Shown here one piece after another: positions 43,383-51,479 of a DNA stretch of 53,912 nt. The DNA lies in NCBI GenBank assembly GCA_934102255.1, contig CAKOSN010000009.1:1-53912 (forward strand), written 5' to 3'. How positions within the stretch are numbered: position 1 is the stretch's first letter; each line of letters opens with the position of its first letter. Below the pieces are notes generated by a model, which was not told the DNA's origin, did no database searches, and was given only the letters and a program-made list of their open reading frames with translations. The DNA is from an uncultured Bacilli bacterium (GTDB taxonomy: Bacteria; Bacillota_I; Bacilli_A; RF39; UBA660). The translations under genes were made by a program, and so were the position numbers.

Positions 43383-44000
43383 TTACCAAATATTTTTTGC
43401 TTGGTCATATTGAACTGTATCTATTTTGATTGTTAAACTATATGTAGCGTTGTCATATCCATCACCGGTTGATGTATAAGTTATTGTTTGTCCATCAGCA
43501 GACTTTGTTTCTTTTAAGCTTGATTTAATATTTTGATTAAATGTTACTCCACTAATAAATGAAGTAGTTATATCATTTGGCTTTACTCTATTCATATTTT
43601 CTTTTGATCCATAGTAATAGTAACCATCATCATTTTTTGTCCAACCTTCATTAAAATTAATGATTGATGCCACATTGCCATTTGAATCTTTTAAACTTAA
43701 TTTAGATCCATTTGCTGATGTCCATTCCTCTGTATAACTTACTCTAACTGCCATATCAATACTACCGGTATTTTTTACAGTTATTGTTTTATCAGTAGTT
43801 GTACCCGGAGTCCAATTATCTGGTGATATAAATTGTTCTACAATTTCATTTTGATATAGTGCAACTTTAAAATAATTAGTTATATCTGTGCTTGTTGTAA
43901 AATATGCAATCGTACTACCTAACACAGTCAAAACTCCAATACCTAATAACAATAATAATTTTTTCTTTTGTTTATTCTTCTTTTCTTCTTTCTTTTTCAT
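43383..44000 (-). CDS. TasA/BsaA-like SipW-dependent matrix protein (copy B)
   Basis: 205 aa, same length as copy A. STIAYFTTSTDITNYFKVAL junction, NWTPGTTTDKTITVKNTGSI, FISGVTFNQNIKSSL, YTSTGDGYDNATYSLTIKID. Its start overlaps the stop of the recombinase-like gene (ATGA), in contrast to copy A, where the sortase gene precedes it. Confidence 0.85.
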   Translation of the reverse strand: MKKKEEKKNKQKKKLLLLLGIGVLTVLGSTIAYFTTSTDITNYFKVALYQNEIVEQFISPDNWTPGTTTDKTITVKNTGSIDMAVRVSYTEEWTSANGSKLSLKDSNGNVASIINFNEGWTKNDDGYYYYGSKENMNRVKPNDITTSFISGVTFNQNIKSSLKETKSADGQTITYTSTGDGYDNATYSLTIKIDTVQYDQAKNIW

Positions 44001-44374
44001 CTTTCTCTTTCCTCCTTATTTTTATTAAACCTATCAAAGATTTTTTTATATAGACTTAAATCAGTTCCATCCATACTTTCTATTTTGCAATTATTATCTT
44101 CTAGAAATTGCAAAAAATTTATATTGTAAATAGTATTTCTAGATAACTGAGTTATGTCTTTTATAATTACTTTTGAATATTCTTTATTTTCAATGTCTTC
44201 TTTCAAATTATTTAATTCTTTTCTATTCAAATCCAATCGATTTTGAACTTTATCAAAATAGAGTGTATAATCATAATTTTTCATAAGACACCAATCTGAT
44301 ATTTGCTTTAAAAAATAATCTATTGATTGTCTGTTATGATTTTTGAAACTAGCATATACTGCAACCTTCTCCAT
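43997..44374 (-). CDS. Degenerate serine-recombinase N-domain protein (copy B)
   Basis: 125 aa. VAVYASFKNHNRQSIDYFLK: the Y-A-R-V-S active site is Y-A-S-F-K, with Lys at the Ser nucleophile position, as in copy A. RKELNNLKEDIENKEYSKVI and IKDITQLSRNTIYNINFLQF keep the fold; a DRLSR-type Arg is replaced. No zinc ribbon or HTH. Located between sortase and TasA-like genes, a different slot from copy A, yet both copies end in the same GGAGG-embedding codons (EE[IR]ER). Probably a non-catalytic binding or regulatory protein. Confidence 0.8.
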   Translation of the reverse strand: MEKVAVYASFKNHNRQSIDYFLKQISDWCLMKNYDYTLYFDKVQNRLDLNRKELNNLKEDIENKEYSKVIIKDITQLSRNTIYNINFLQFLEDNNCKIESMDGTDLSLYKKIFDRFNKNKEERER

Positions 44375-44389
44375 AAAGTTTTCCTTTCT

Positions 44390-45043
44390 TTAATAGTTTT
44401 GTTTATCTATCAATGTTGCCACATAAACAACTTGTTTATTAGTTCCACTAATACATGTAATAAGTGTAATATCAGATGTATTAGTTTGTTTTAATTCAGT
44501 CGTTCCTGTTTTTTCTATTTCATATTTATTAGATACTTCGTAGCTATATCTAACACCTTTATAATAAAAATAAACTTTGTCTTTCATATCTAATTTTTTT
44601 AAGTTTCTAAAAAATGATATATAACTATTACCAGAATGAGCAGCTAAAATAATATGACTATTAATTTGCTCATCTGGTAAAGTAGTTTCATTTAATATGT
44701 AAATATTTTTATCCACATTGTTATTAGAACTATTTTTATCAAATAATCCTCTTTTTAAATTTATTTTAGGTATTTCTAATATTGCCATATAATTAACTGT
44801 TTCCTTTTGAATAACAATTTCTTGATCCTTGTCATTTTCTTCAATTATTATTTCTTCTGTATCTTCATTTGTAATTTCAAAAAATTCTTCTATCATTTGA
44901 TTTTCTTGAATATCTTGTTTTCTATTTTGACAGTAATTATAAATAAAATATAATGTACCTAAAAATAATAAAAAGATACCCATACAAATTATTAATGAGT
45001 ATCTTTTATTTTTTCTTTGTTTTTTTACCTTTGATGAATCCAT
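44390..45043 (-). CDS. Sortase (copy B)
   Basis: 217 aa. Membrane anchor (about 18-36), acidic linker, MAILEIPKINLKRGLFDKNS, catalytic His in ILAAHSGNSYIS and catalytic Cys in DITLITCISGTN. The usual Arg position reads NKQVVYVA, Gln again as in copy A. Overlaps the adhesin gene by 38 nt, the same overlap as copy A, with its ribosome site (GGGAG) in the adhesin anchor codons. Confidence 0.85.
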   Translation of the reverse strand: MDSSKVKKQRKNKRYSLIICMGIFLLFLGTLYFIYNYCQNRKQDIQENQMIEEFFEITNEDTEEIIIEENDKDQEIVIQKETVNYMAILEIPKINLKRGLFDKNSSNNNVDKNIYILNETTLPDEQINSHIILAAHSGNSYISFFRNLKKLDMKDKVYFYYKGVRYSYEVSNKYEIEKTGTTELKQTNTSDITLITCISGTNKQVVYVATLIDKQNY

Positions 45044-47738
45044 AAGTAACTGCTCCCATTCCTATAACTGCTATTCCAAACATGATAAATGGTATATAAT
45101 CATTTTTCAAAGTATTAGGCACTTCAATTACAATTTTTTCGTCTGTCATAGTGCATTTTATAATTGAACCATCTTCAAGAACTTCAAAATACATTTTTTC
45201 ACTATTCAACTGATAACCCTCTGGTGCTTCTTTTTCTATAAAATAATATTTTCCATACCTTAAATCTTCAATTACAATTTTACCTTCTTCATTTGTTTTA
45301 CCACTATAAATTAATTCATCTTTATCATTGTAAACTTCAATAATAGTATTAGGTAATGGCTCACTATTTGAAATATCGATTTTTGTTATTTCTACTGTTG
45401 ATGTTATAGGTTTATTCTTCATTTCGGCTTTTACTATTTCTCCATTATCTTTTAATTCAAAATAGATTTTTTCGTTAGTTATAACATAACCTAATGATGC
45501 CTCTTTCTCTAAAATATAATATTTACCTAATTTCAATCCATCAATAATGATTTTACCATCTTTATCAGTTTTTCCTGTAAAAATCAATTCATCATTTTCA
45601 GTATATACTTCTAAAATTGTATTAGGAATAACATCTCCATTGATAAGATCAGTCTTTGTTATTTCAACCTTTGCCTTTTTTAAAGTATTAGTCATTTTAA
45701 GAGAACTATAAACAATTGCTGTTTTATTATCTTTTTCAATTAGCTCTACAAAATATTCAGTTTCATCAAGTAAATATTCATCATTTGTTTTTACTTCTAC
45801 TACTTTATATTTTCCTAATGGCAACTTCTCACTTATAGAATATCCATCTTTATTAGTAGTAATTGTTCCAACTAAATCTCCTTTATTATAATAAATATGA
45901 GTTCCATCTGATGATTTAATATCTTCATCAGCATAGATATTATAAACAATACCCTCTAATGTAATTTTCTTATTATAATTAAAAGTTCCATCTTCTATTG
46001 TGAAAACTTCCCCATCCTTTATAACTTCAATTTGTCCTTTTATCGGACTATTATTAAAGTAAACTGTAATAAATGGTCCATAAGTAGTATATGAATAATG
46101 CGTATCATTTCCAATAGTAAAATCTATACCTTTTTCATCTAATAAATAACCTTTTGGACTAGATGTTTCATATAAAGTATAATTTCCTGCAACCAATTTA
46201 AGATAAGTTATAAATTTACCATCTTTATCAGTTTTAAATTCACTATATACTTTTCCACCCACAAATTGAGATACATATTGTTTTGTATCTTTGTTATAGA
46301 TTTTAAATGTAGTATCAGCAAGAGCAATTGTTTTTCCTGTTTCAGCATCAGTTTTAAAAACTTGTAAATAAGCAGATAAAGCATTGTTTAAAATATTATA
46401 ATATTGTTCTTTTTCTGAATTATAATCAACTGTAATATAAAAATCATAAATTTTTTCAAATCCTGTTGTTGAATTTACTTGATGAAATTTCCATACTCCA
46501 TAAGGTAGATTAATAGTTGCATAACCATTTTTATCAGTAATTATTTCATCAAACTTTTCTCCATTCGGATAATAAATCTCAAATTTTATACCTTTTTCTG
46601 CATTTAAAAAAGTAGTGTTGCCATCTACAAAATCATATTGTTTCAATATACTTACATAATTTTTTACTACTGTTTCTTTTGAATCTTCGGCTTTAACTAG
46701 ACTCTTTCCCTTAATATCAAAGAAAATCTTTTCGTTATTTATTTCATATCCATTACTAGCACTTATTTCTTGTAAATAATATGTTCCATAACTTAATACA
46801 GAATCACTTATTGCATATCCATTTTCATCAGTTGTAATTTTTGTTACTAATGTTCCATCAGTTTTATATACTCCATATATAGCATTTTTTAATGTTGCTT
46901 GTCCTTGAGCAGTAGAACCTGTTTCAATATCTTTTTTGTTCATCTCAACTTGTCCATAATATGAATTTATTTTAAATTGGCTAACAACCGGATCAGTCGA
47001 ACCTGCAACCATCATATTTTGAACTCCATCTCCATAAAATATTTTATAATTTGATGAATAAGGCATTTTCTTTTTTAAATTTACTGTAATTGTTCCACTT
47101 GTAGTAGGTTTTATAATTAAATTATTTCCATTTACACTATAATCTGCACCACTTACCAAAATATCATAGTTTCCTAATACATTATTTGTATCGTTTAGTG
47201 TAATAGTTTCTCCCACTTGTAAATTATATGTTCCGCCATTAAAACTTGGTCTAGTATAATGAGTAGCTATTAATCTTTCAATTTCAGCAGTTTCTGATGA
47301 TATATCTAATTGAGTTCCTGCTCCCCATCTTTCAGTAGAAAAATTTACATAACCACTACCTATAATTGTTTGCCAAATCATTCCTTGTGTAGCTGCTCGA
47401 TATTTTAAAGTTTGATGTCCTGGATAAGTATAACCATAATATCCAATTAATGTAATTCTTTCTTTTATTGAATCTGATAAACCTGTATTTGACCAATTTC
47501 CTTCTATCATTGAAGTCCCCTCTGGAGTACCTGGCTCAATACAATATGCAACTTGTCCATCTACAGTGTATAATCTCCAATACCATGAGTGTCTATCATT
47601 ACCACTTGCATTATTTCTATCATAAAAATATCCTGAATCTTCCATTGTTAATGTGGCTGCATGAACATTTTGAACACCAATAAACGCACCAATTGTTAAT
47701 GCTAATACTAATGCACATTTCTTTAAATTAATTTTCAT
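45006..47738 (-). CDS. Thioester-domain Cna-B (SpaA-type) surface adhesin (copy B)
   Basis: 910 aa. Signal peptide ending VQNVHA as in copy A, thioester domain with Cys66 (VAYCIEPG) and Gln118 (AATQGMIW), SpaA/Cna-B repeats (VYKTDG, VEITKTD, YYILEKEASLGY, YYFIEKEAPEGY). Tail VPNTLKNDYIPF plus hydrophobic segment and KKTKKK. The N-terminal binding domain differs from copy A far more than the tail, consistent with selection for different targets. A terminator-like hairpin lies between it and the first operon gene. Confidence 0.88.
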   Translation of the reverse strand: MKINLKKCALVLALTIGAFIGVQNVHAATLTMEDSGYFYDRNNASGNDRHSWYWRLYTVDGQVAYCIEPGTPEGTSMIEGNWSNTGLSDSIKERITLIGYYGYTYPGHQTLKYRAATQGMIWQTIIGSGYVNFSTERWGAGTQLDISSETAEIERLIATHYTRPSFNGGTYNLQVGETITLNDTNNVLGNYDILVSGADYSVNGNNLIIKPTTSGTITVNLKKKMPYSSNYKIFYGDGVQNMMVAGSTDPVVSQFKINSYYGQVEMNKKDIETGSTAQGQATLKNAIYGVYKTDGTLVTKITTDENGYAISDSVLSYGTYYLQEISASNGYEINNEKIFFDIKGKSLVKAEDSKETVVKNYVSILKQYDFVDGNTTFLNAEKGIKFEIYYPNGEKFDEIITDKNGYATINLPYGVWKFHQVNSTTGFEKIYDFYITVDYNSEKEQYYNILNNALSAYLQVFKTDAETGKTIALADTTFKIYNKDTKQYVSQFVGGKVYSEFKTDKDGKFITYLKLVAGNYTLYETSSPKGYLLDEKGIDFTIGNDTHYSYTTYGPFITVYFNNSPIKGQIEVIKDGEVFTIEDGTFNYNKKITLEGIVYNIYADEDIKSSDGTHIYYNKGDLVGTITTNKDGYSISEKLPLGKYKVVEVKTNDEYLLDETEYFVELIEKDNKTAIVYSSLKMTNTLKKAKVEITKTDLINGDVIPNTILEVYTENDELIFTGKTDKDGKIIIDGLKLGKYYILEKEASLGYVITNEKIYFELKDNGEIVKAEMKNKPITSTVEITKIDISNSEPLPNTIIEVYNDKDELIYSGKTNEEGKIVIEDLRYGKYYFIEKEAPEGYQLNSEKMYFEVLEDGSIIKCTMTDEKIVIEVPNTLKNDYIPFIMFGIAVIGMGAVTYGFIKGKKTKKK

Positions 47739-47758
47739 TTGTATTCATCTTCCTCCTT

Positions 47759-47787
47759 ATAAAAAAAATACACCTTTCTAGGTGCAT
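47759..47787 (-). terminator. Hairpin between first surface gene and adhesin (copy B)
   Basis: Minus strand ATGCACCT (47780-47787), loop AGAA, AGGTGTAT (47768-47775), then eight T. It could reduce or control adhesin transcription. No equivalent in copy A. Confidence 0.65.
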
Positions 47788-47792
47788 ATAGA

Positions 47793-48512
47793 TTAATCAT
47801 AATCGTTTATATTAATCATTGACTTGTATCTTGAATTACAATTTCCATTCTCACAAAATATATTTAAGTAATAACCCATTATAGTATTTGCTTTTGAAGT
47901 AACTTCATAACATCTAAAATAATGAACATCTACTACATCTATAAAAGCAATGTCTTCTCCTGCTTTCATACAACCTGCATTAGTTGAAAACTCTACATTA
48001 CCACCGGTTATTGAATAAAAAAAGTCATTTGGGTTAGCAATTTTAGTTAAGTCTTCACTAGGTTTATTAATTGGTGGGTCTTGCTTTGGTGTTTCAGTAT
48101 TATTTGATATATTATTATTAGAATTACTATTCGTATTAGAATTTACACTATTATTATTAGTCGTTGTTTGATTTGAGTTAGTATTAGTTTTATTACTTGA
48201 TGTTACATTATTAGGTTTAGAATTAGTTGAAGAACTATTTTTATCATTAGTTTTTGGAGTGTTATTTGTAGTTGTTTCTTTTTCTACAACATCAATACTT
48301 TCCTCTCCCTTATCTTCTTCTACTTTTTGTTCTCCTAATTCTTTATTTTCTTTTAATTCTTCTTTAACATCAGAAGTGATTATTGAATTTTCTTTAGTAT
48401 CATAATTATTATTGGAATCACTAAACACTAATGTAAATAGAATACCCATTCCAACTACTACTATACTAATCATAATAAACCATTTAATATGACCTTTAAA
48501 AATTACTCTCAT
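47793..48512 (-). CDS. Membrane-anchored extracellular protein, first gene of surface operon (copy B)
   Basis: 239 aa. Membrane segment (about 12-30), a long Asn/Ser/Thr/Glu-rich linker (about 40-150) and a Cys-containing C-terminal domain (NAGCMKAGED, HYFRCYEV, IFCENGNC). Same architecture as 7087-7713 but a diverged C-terminal domain. Exactly 76 nt downstream of the conserved promoter-like element. Function unknown; proposed partner of the adhesin. Confidence 0.68.
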   Translation of the reverse strand: MRVIFKGHIKWFIMISIVVVGMGILFTLVFSDSNNNYDTKENSIITSDVKEELKENKELGEQKVEEDKGEESIDVVEKETTTNNTPKTNDKNSSSTNSKPNNVTSSNKTNTNSNQTTTNNNSVNSNTNSNSNNNISNNTETPKQDPPINKPSEDLTKIANPNDFFYSITGGNVEFSTNAGCMKAGEDIAFIDVVDVHYFRCYEVTSKANTIMGYYLNIFCENGNCNSRYKSMININDYD

Positions 48513-48587
48513 AGTATATCAACTCCTACTCTCAAATCTCTTATAATGGCTAAAAATAGGTAAATATAAAGGATTTTTACTATTCTA

Positions 48588-48616
48588 TTTATCACTTAAA
48601 AAAATAAATTTTGCAA
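48588..48616 (-). promoter_or_regulatory. Conserved promoter-like element, copy 2
   Basis: Minus strand TTGCAA (48611-48616), 17-nt spacer, GATAAA (48588-48593). Part of the 40-bp block shared with 7789-7817 and 19336-19364. Distance to the first gene is 76 nt, as in copy 1. Confidence 0.55.
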
Positions 48617-48640
48617 GAGTTTTTTTGAATTTTTTTTAAT

Positions 48641-48676
48641 TTATGGAATTTTTAGATTATAAATTATCAAATTCAT
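48641..48676 (-). CDS. Eleven-codon leader micro-ORF ending K-I-P-stop (copy B)
   Basis: MNLIIYNLKIP then TAA, with AAAGGAGG 10 nt before the ATG (48674-48676). Parallels the micro-ORF at 7833-7862; only the KIP-stop end, the ribosome site and the spacing are kept. Confidence 0.5.
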   Translation of the reverse strand: MNLIIYNLKIP

Positions 48677-48710
48677 AATATCTATCCCTCCTTTCAATTA
48701 GTTTTTTGAC

Positions 48711-48735
48711 AATGAGATCCCTATAAACTCATAAA
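48711..48735 (-). promoter_or_regulatory. Conserved 25-bp hairpin element (copy B)
   Basis: Identical to 7901-7925, with ATGAG/CTCAT arms. Follows directly on the terminator of the ArpU-like gene. Confidence 0.55.
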
Positions 48736-48757
48736 AAAAAGAATGAACTTAATCATT
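48734..48757 (-). terminator. Terminator of ArpU-like gene (copy B)
   Basis: Minus strand AGAATGA and TCATTCT stem overlapping the gene's end, followed by a run of T. Confidence 0.65.
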
Positions 48758-49273
48758 CTCTTCACAATACTGTTTTAAATCTACCCACATTTTAACTATA
48801 CAACTCTTTTTAATTTTTTGAAGATGTGTTCTTGAAATACCAATTATCTCTGCTATATCTTCTTCTGATTTATGAATTAAAAATGTATTTATTAAATAAA
48901 CAACTTCATCATTTGTTAATTTATAACTAACTTTCATAATAGAATAATAAATATCAGTAGTTAGCATTTGTTTATCAATATATCTTTGAACTGCATTTTC
49001 TATTTGACTTGTAGTAGATCTTTGTGTAAAACTTTCTTTATACTCATAACTTGGAGAAATACTTACATTTTCTTCTAATGGAAAATCATATAAGTACCTA
49101 GCTGATTTAAAAGAGGAAAACAACTTTTCAAGTTTTTCTTTATTACTAATAATATCATATTGCTTACAAATATAATCATCTAATAGTTCATTATATTGCT
49201 CATTTTTAGTAGCATTATCTTGTATAGCATTACCGACATTAAGTAATTGATTAAGAGTAACAACATTGTTCAT
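48749..49273 (-). CDS. ArpU/sigma-like HTH regulator (copy B)
   Basis: 174 aa from the ATG at 49273 (AAAGGAGG site). The C-terminal 55 residues (KLTNDEVVYLINTFLIHKSE, EDIAEIIGISRTHLQKIKKS) form a clear sigma-70 region-4 / ArpU-type helix-turn-helix, the kind that turns on late phage or element operons. The N-terminal part is helical. Position directly before the surface operon's control elements makes it the likely activator of TTGCAA-N17-GATAAA. Confidence 0.65.
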   Translation of the reverse strand: MNNVVTLNQLLNVGNAIQDNATKNEQYNELLDDYICKQYDIISNKEKLEKLFSSFKSARYLYDFPLEENVSISPSYEYKESFTQRSTTSQIENAVQRYIDKQMLTTDIYYSIMKVSYKLTNDEVVYLINTFLIHKSEEDIAEIIGISRTHLQKIKKSCIVKMWVDLKQYCEEND

Positions 49274-49323
49274 TATAATTCCTCCTTTCATCAAAAAAGA
49301 GATTTTGAGGGCATAAAAGTCCA

Positions 49324-49419
49324 CTACAAAATCTCTTGTAATTTTAAATTATTATTCATTTTCCCTAATTCTTGTATAGTATTCGCAGTGAATACTATAT
49401 TGTTTATAATATTATTCAT
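49324..49419 (-). CDS. 31-aa small protein upstream of ArpU-like gene (copy B)
   Basis: MNNIINNIVFTANTIQELGK, then a Lys/Asn/Leu tail. ATG at 49417-49419 follows GGGGTG. Downstream of a near-consensus promoter (49448-49476) and upstream of the ArpU-like gene, where copy A has a different small ORF. Function unknown. Confidence 0.5.
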   Translation of the reverse strand: MNNIINNIVFTANTIQELGKMNNNLKLQEIL

Positions 49420-49447
49420 AAACCAAGCACCCCACAAATTGCCCTCT

Positions 49448-49476
49448 ATTTTAATGAATAAATAAGCATTTGTCAA
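49448..49476 (-). promoter_or_regulatory. Promoter for 31-aa ORF and ArpU-like gene (copy B)
   Basis: Minus strand TTGACA (49471-49476), 17-nt spacer, TAAAAT (49448-49453). CCAAAT repeats spaced 10 bp lie just upstream, echoing the 8911-8950 repeats. Confidence 0.7.
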
Positions 49477-49504
49477 TATATTTGGGAAAATTTGGTAAAA
49501 CAAA

Positions 49505-49540
49505 AATGAGTAATCCCTCCTCTTTGAGAATTAACTCATT
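49505..49540 (-). terminator. Terminator of putative tiny RNA (copy B)
   Basis: AATGAGT (minus, 49534-49540) pairs with ACTCATT (49505-49511), followed by a T-rich run. It starts only a few nt after the predicted transcription start of the 49548-49575 promoter. Confidence 0.55.
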
Positions 49541-49547
49541 TTACTAC

Positions 49548-49575
49548 ATTATACATCTTGACAAGTTTTTTACAA
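49548..49575 (-). promoter_or_regulatory. Promoter of putative tiny RNA (copy B)
   Basis: Minus strand TTGTAA (49570-49575), 16-nt spacer, TATAAT (49548-49553). Downstream sequence TAGTAAAATGA is shared with the corresponding copy-A promoter. Confidence 0.5.
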
Positions 49576-49607
49576 TAAACTAAATCAACATTTTTTCGTT
49601 TTTTTTA

Positions 49608-49645
49608 GTTTTTGTTTTGTATTCAAATTGTTTTTGTTTTGTATT
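49608..49645. repeat. 16-bp direct repeat pair
   Basis: GTTTTTGTTTTGTATT at 49608-49623 and 49630-49645, a 22-bp period. Lies between the surface-control region and the oxidoreductase gene, near where the related block ends. Confidence 0.6.
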
Positions 49646-49656
49646 TGATTTGTAAA

Positions 49657-51381
49657 CTAACTATAACTTTCAATAAGTTTTTCAATAGAAGTAATCTTTT
49701 TATTAGAAATAATATATTCTAATATTTTATAATATATATGAGCAAAAAAATTACTCTTAAATCTTTTTGTTAAAAGATTTCCTGCAACATCTCTAGTATC
49801 ATCAACCGATATAAACACTTCATAATAGTTTTGCTTTTCTACAAACTTTTCATAAACATATAAAGTATAAATATCTTTATAAATAATTTTGTTATTAATA
49901 GTTTTAGGATCAAACTTCTTATCTAAATTATCAGAATACTGTTTTAATCTTTTAGAAATAAACCTATAAGTATAATCATTACGAACAAGTATTTTTTCTA
50001 CTTTATTTTTATTAGCATACTGATTATGAATACCTTTTGCACAAGAATATAATATTTCAATAGCTAATGCTTGATCTCTTATATCCCCTTTACAATCTAT
50101 ATTATTTAAAAAGTTATCTAAAAATCTTTCTCTTGATAATTCATTATAACCTAAAAATTCTTTCTTTTCTTTTTCTGAATACATATCTCCTAAATGAATT
50201 TCTTTAAATGGCTCTTTGTCTATCAATGGATTATTAAAGAAATATATATCAAAATGTTCAAGTCCTCCGACCTTTTCTTCATCATCAGTTCTATCGCAAA
50301 TTTCTTTTGATTGATAACTATGTACTTGAATATTTAATAGATGTCCTATTTCAATATTTATTCTTTCATGTCTTATACGACCATTACTTTTATAAAAGTC
50401 TTTTGTTTCTATCCAAGATCTTCTTGATACACCATTATGAATTAAGTTTAAAGTTGCCGTAGTAATAGTAAAGCCTTCCTTATTATAAAAACTCAATAAT
50501 CCGTGATAATCTTTTTCTCCGTATTTTATGAAAGTTGGATTTTCATTCTCCTCATAATAATCTGGTATTTCTTGATTTTTAAATAATCTTTTATAATCTT
50601 CAATACTTAAAACATTCATTTCATCATTTGGAGTAAATACTTTAGAATATACATCTCCATCAACTATCTTCTTATTACCACCAAGTGAGTCATTTATTTT
50701 AATAAAATCACTTAATAAATCAATAAAATGGTATCCACTATGAAAAAGTTTTCCGTAACCATATTTGTATGGATGATTTTCTTTTCCTAAATCATGTGGC
50801 ATTTCCCAAGCACCATCAGAGTGAAATATATCTATGTTAGTTATAGGCATTTTATATTTATTAACTACATCTGTTAGAACATCTTTTATTTTTTCATATC
50901 CCCTATGATACTGTCTTTGACACATTACCTTACAAGTACCTTTTGATTTTTTTGCAAGATCCAATATTTCATAATATTGTTTTCTTACCTTATCAATACT
51001 ATGTAGAGAGGTCATATTCTTTGCAACTGTTATAGGTTTATCAGTTAAAACATTCATATTATTTTTTAAAGCAAATTCTAAATACATAAAATGGGCTTTT
51101 GGCTCTGTTGAAATAATTAAATGAGTAATTTCTAATGTTTTACAAACTGCTAAAAGATTGCTAGATACATCTTCAGGAAGATGATCATCATCTTTATATT
51201 TATCTGACAATGTAAATATTTTAGTTTTCTTAAAACCATTTTCATCTAGATATTTTCTTATATTATCTTTTTCAGATTCTAAATCTACAACTAGTTCTAA
51301 ATTAACTTTTTTCTTTTTAAAGTAATGCAGATATATTCTCTTTGCATGAGGACCGATTCCTATTAAAGCAATATTTTTCAT
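49657..51381 (-). CDS. Gfo/Idh/MocA-type oxidoreductase with C-terminal extension
   Basis: 574 aa. Rossmann start IALIGIGPHAKRIYLHYF and ISTEPKAHFMYLEFALKN, NVLTDKPITVAKN (the EKP-like motif with Asp), then a long middle region (YHRGYEKIKDVLTD, HSGYHFIDLLSDF). The final 120 or so residues (RNDYTYRFISKRLKQYSDNL, YKDIYTLYVYEKFVEKQNYY) exceed the family's usual length of about 350 aa and may be an added domain. NAD(P)-dependent sugar-type substrate likely but unknown. Not obviously an ICE gene. Confidence 0.7.
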   Translation of the reverse strand: MKNIALIGIGPHAKRIYLHYFKKKKVNLELVVDLESEKDNIRKYLDENGFKKTKIFTLSDKYKDDDHLPEDVSSNLLAVCKTLEITHLIISTEPKAHFMYLEFALKNNMNVLTDKPITVAKNMTSLHSIDKVRKQYYEILDLAKKSKGTCKVMCQRQYHRGYEKIKDVLTDVVNKYKMPITNIDIFHSDGAWEMPHDLGKENHPYKYGYGKLFHSGYHFIDLLSDFIKINDSLGGNKKIVDGDVYSKVFTPNDEMNVLSIEDYKRLFKNQEIPDYYEENENPTFIKYGEKDYHGLLSFYNKEGFTITTATLNLIHNGVSRRSWIETKDFYKSNGRIRHERINIEIGHLLNIQVHSYQSKEICDRTDDEEKVGGLEHFDIYFFNNPLIDKEPFKEIHLGDMYSEKEKKEFLGYNELSRERFLDNFLNNIDCKGDIRDQALAIEILYSCAKGIHNQYANKNKVEKILVRNDYTYRFISKRLKQYSDNLDKKFDPKTINNKIIYKDIYTLYVYEKFVEKQNYYEVFISVDDTRDVAGNLLTKRFKSNFFAHIYYKILEYIISNKKITSIEKLIESYS

Positions 51382-51446
51382 ACCAATATATCCCCCTTTT
51401 GATGAGATATATTATAATGCTAAAGTTAAATATTTCATAACACAAA

Positions 51447-51478
51447 AAAAATAAGTGCTATGCAAAATTGCACAGCAC
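51447..51478 (-). terminator. Terminator after Nudix gene
   Basis: Stem AAGTGCT with TGCAA and a matching second arm around TTTTGCA, then TTATTTTTTTT on the minus strand. Its core GCTATGCAAAATTGCA recurs at 53611-53636. Confidence 0.75.
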
Positions 51479-51479
51479 T

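Noticed and set aside
47468..47683. Plus-strand ORF over the adhesin gene
   Set aside because: Antisense shadow of the thioester-domain coding sequence; His/Leu/Tyr-rich composition with no ribosome site.
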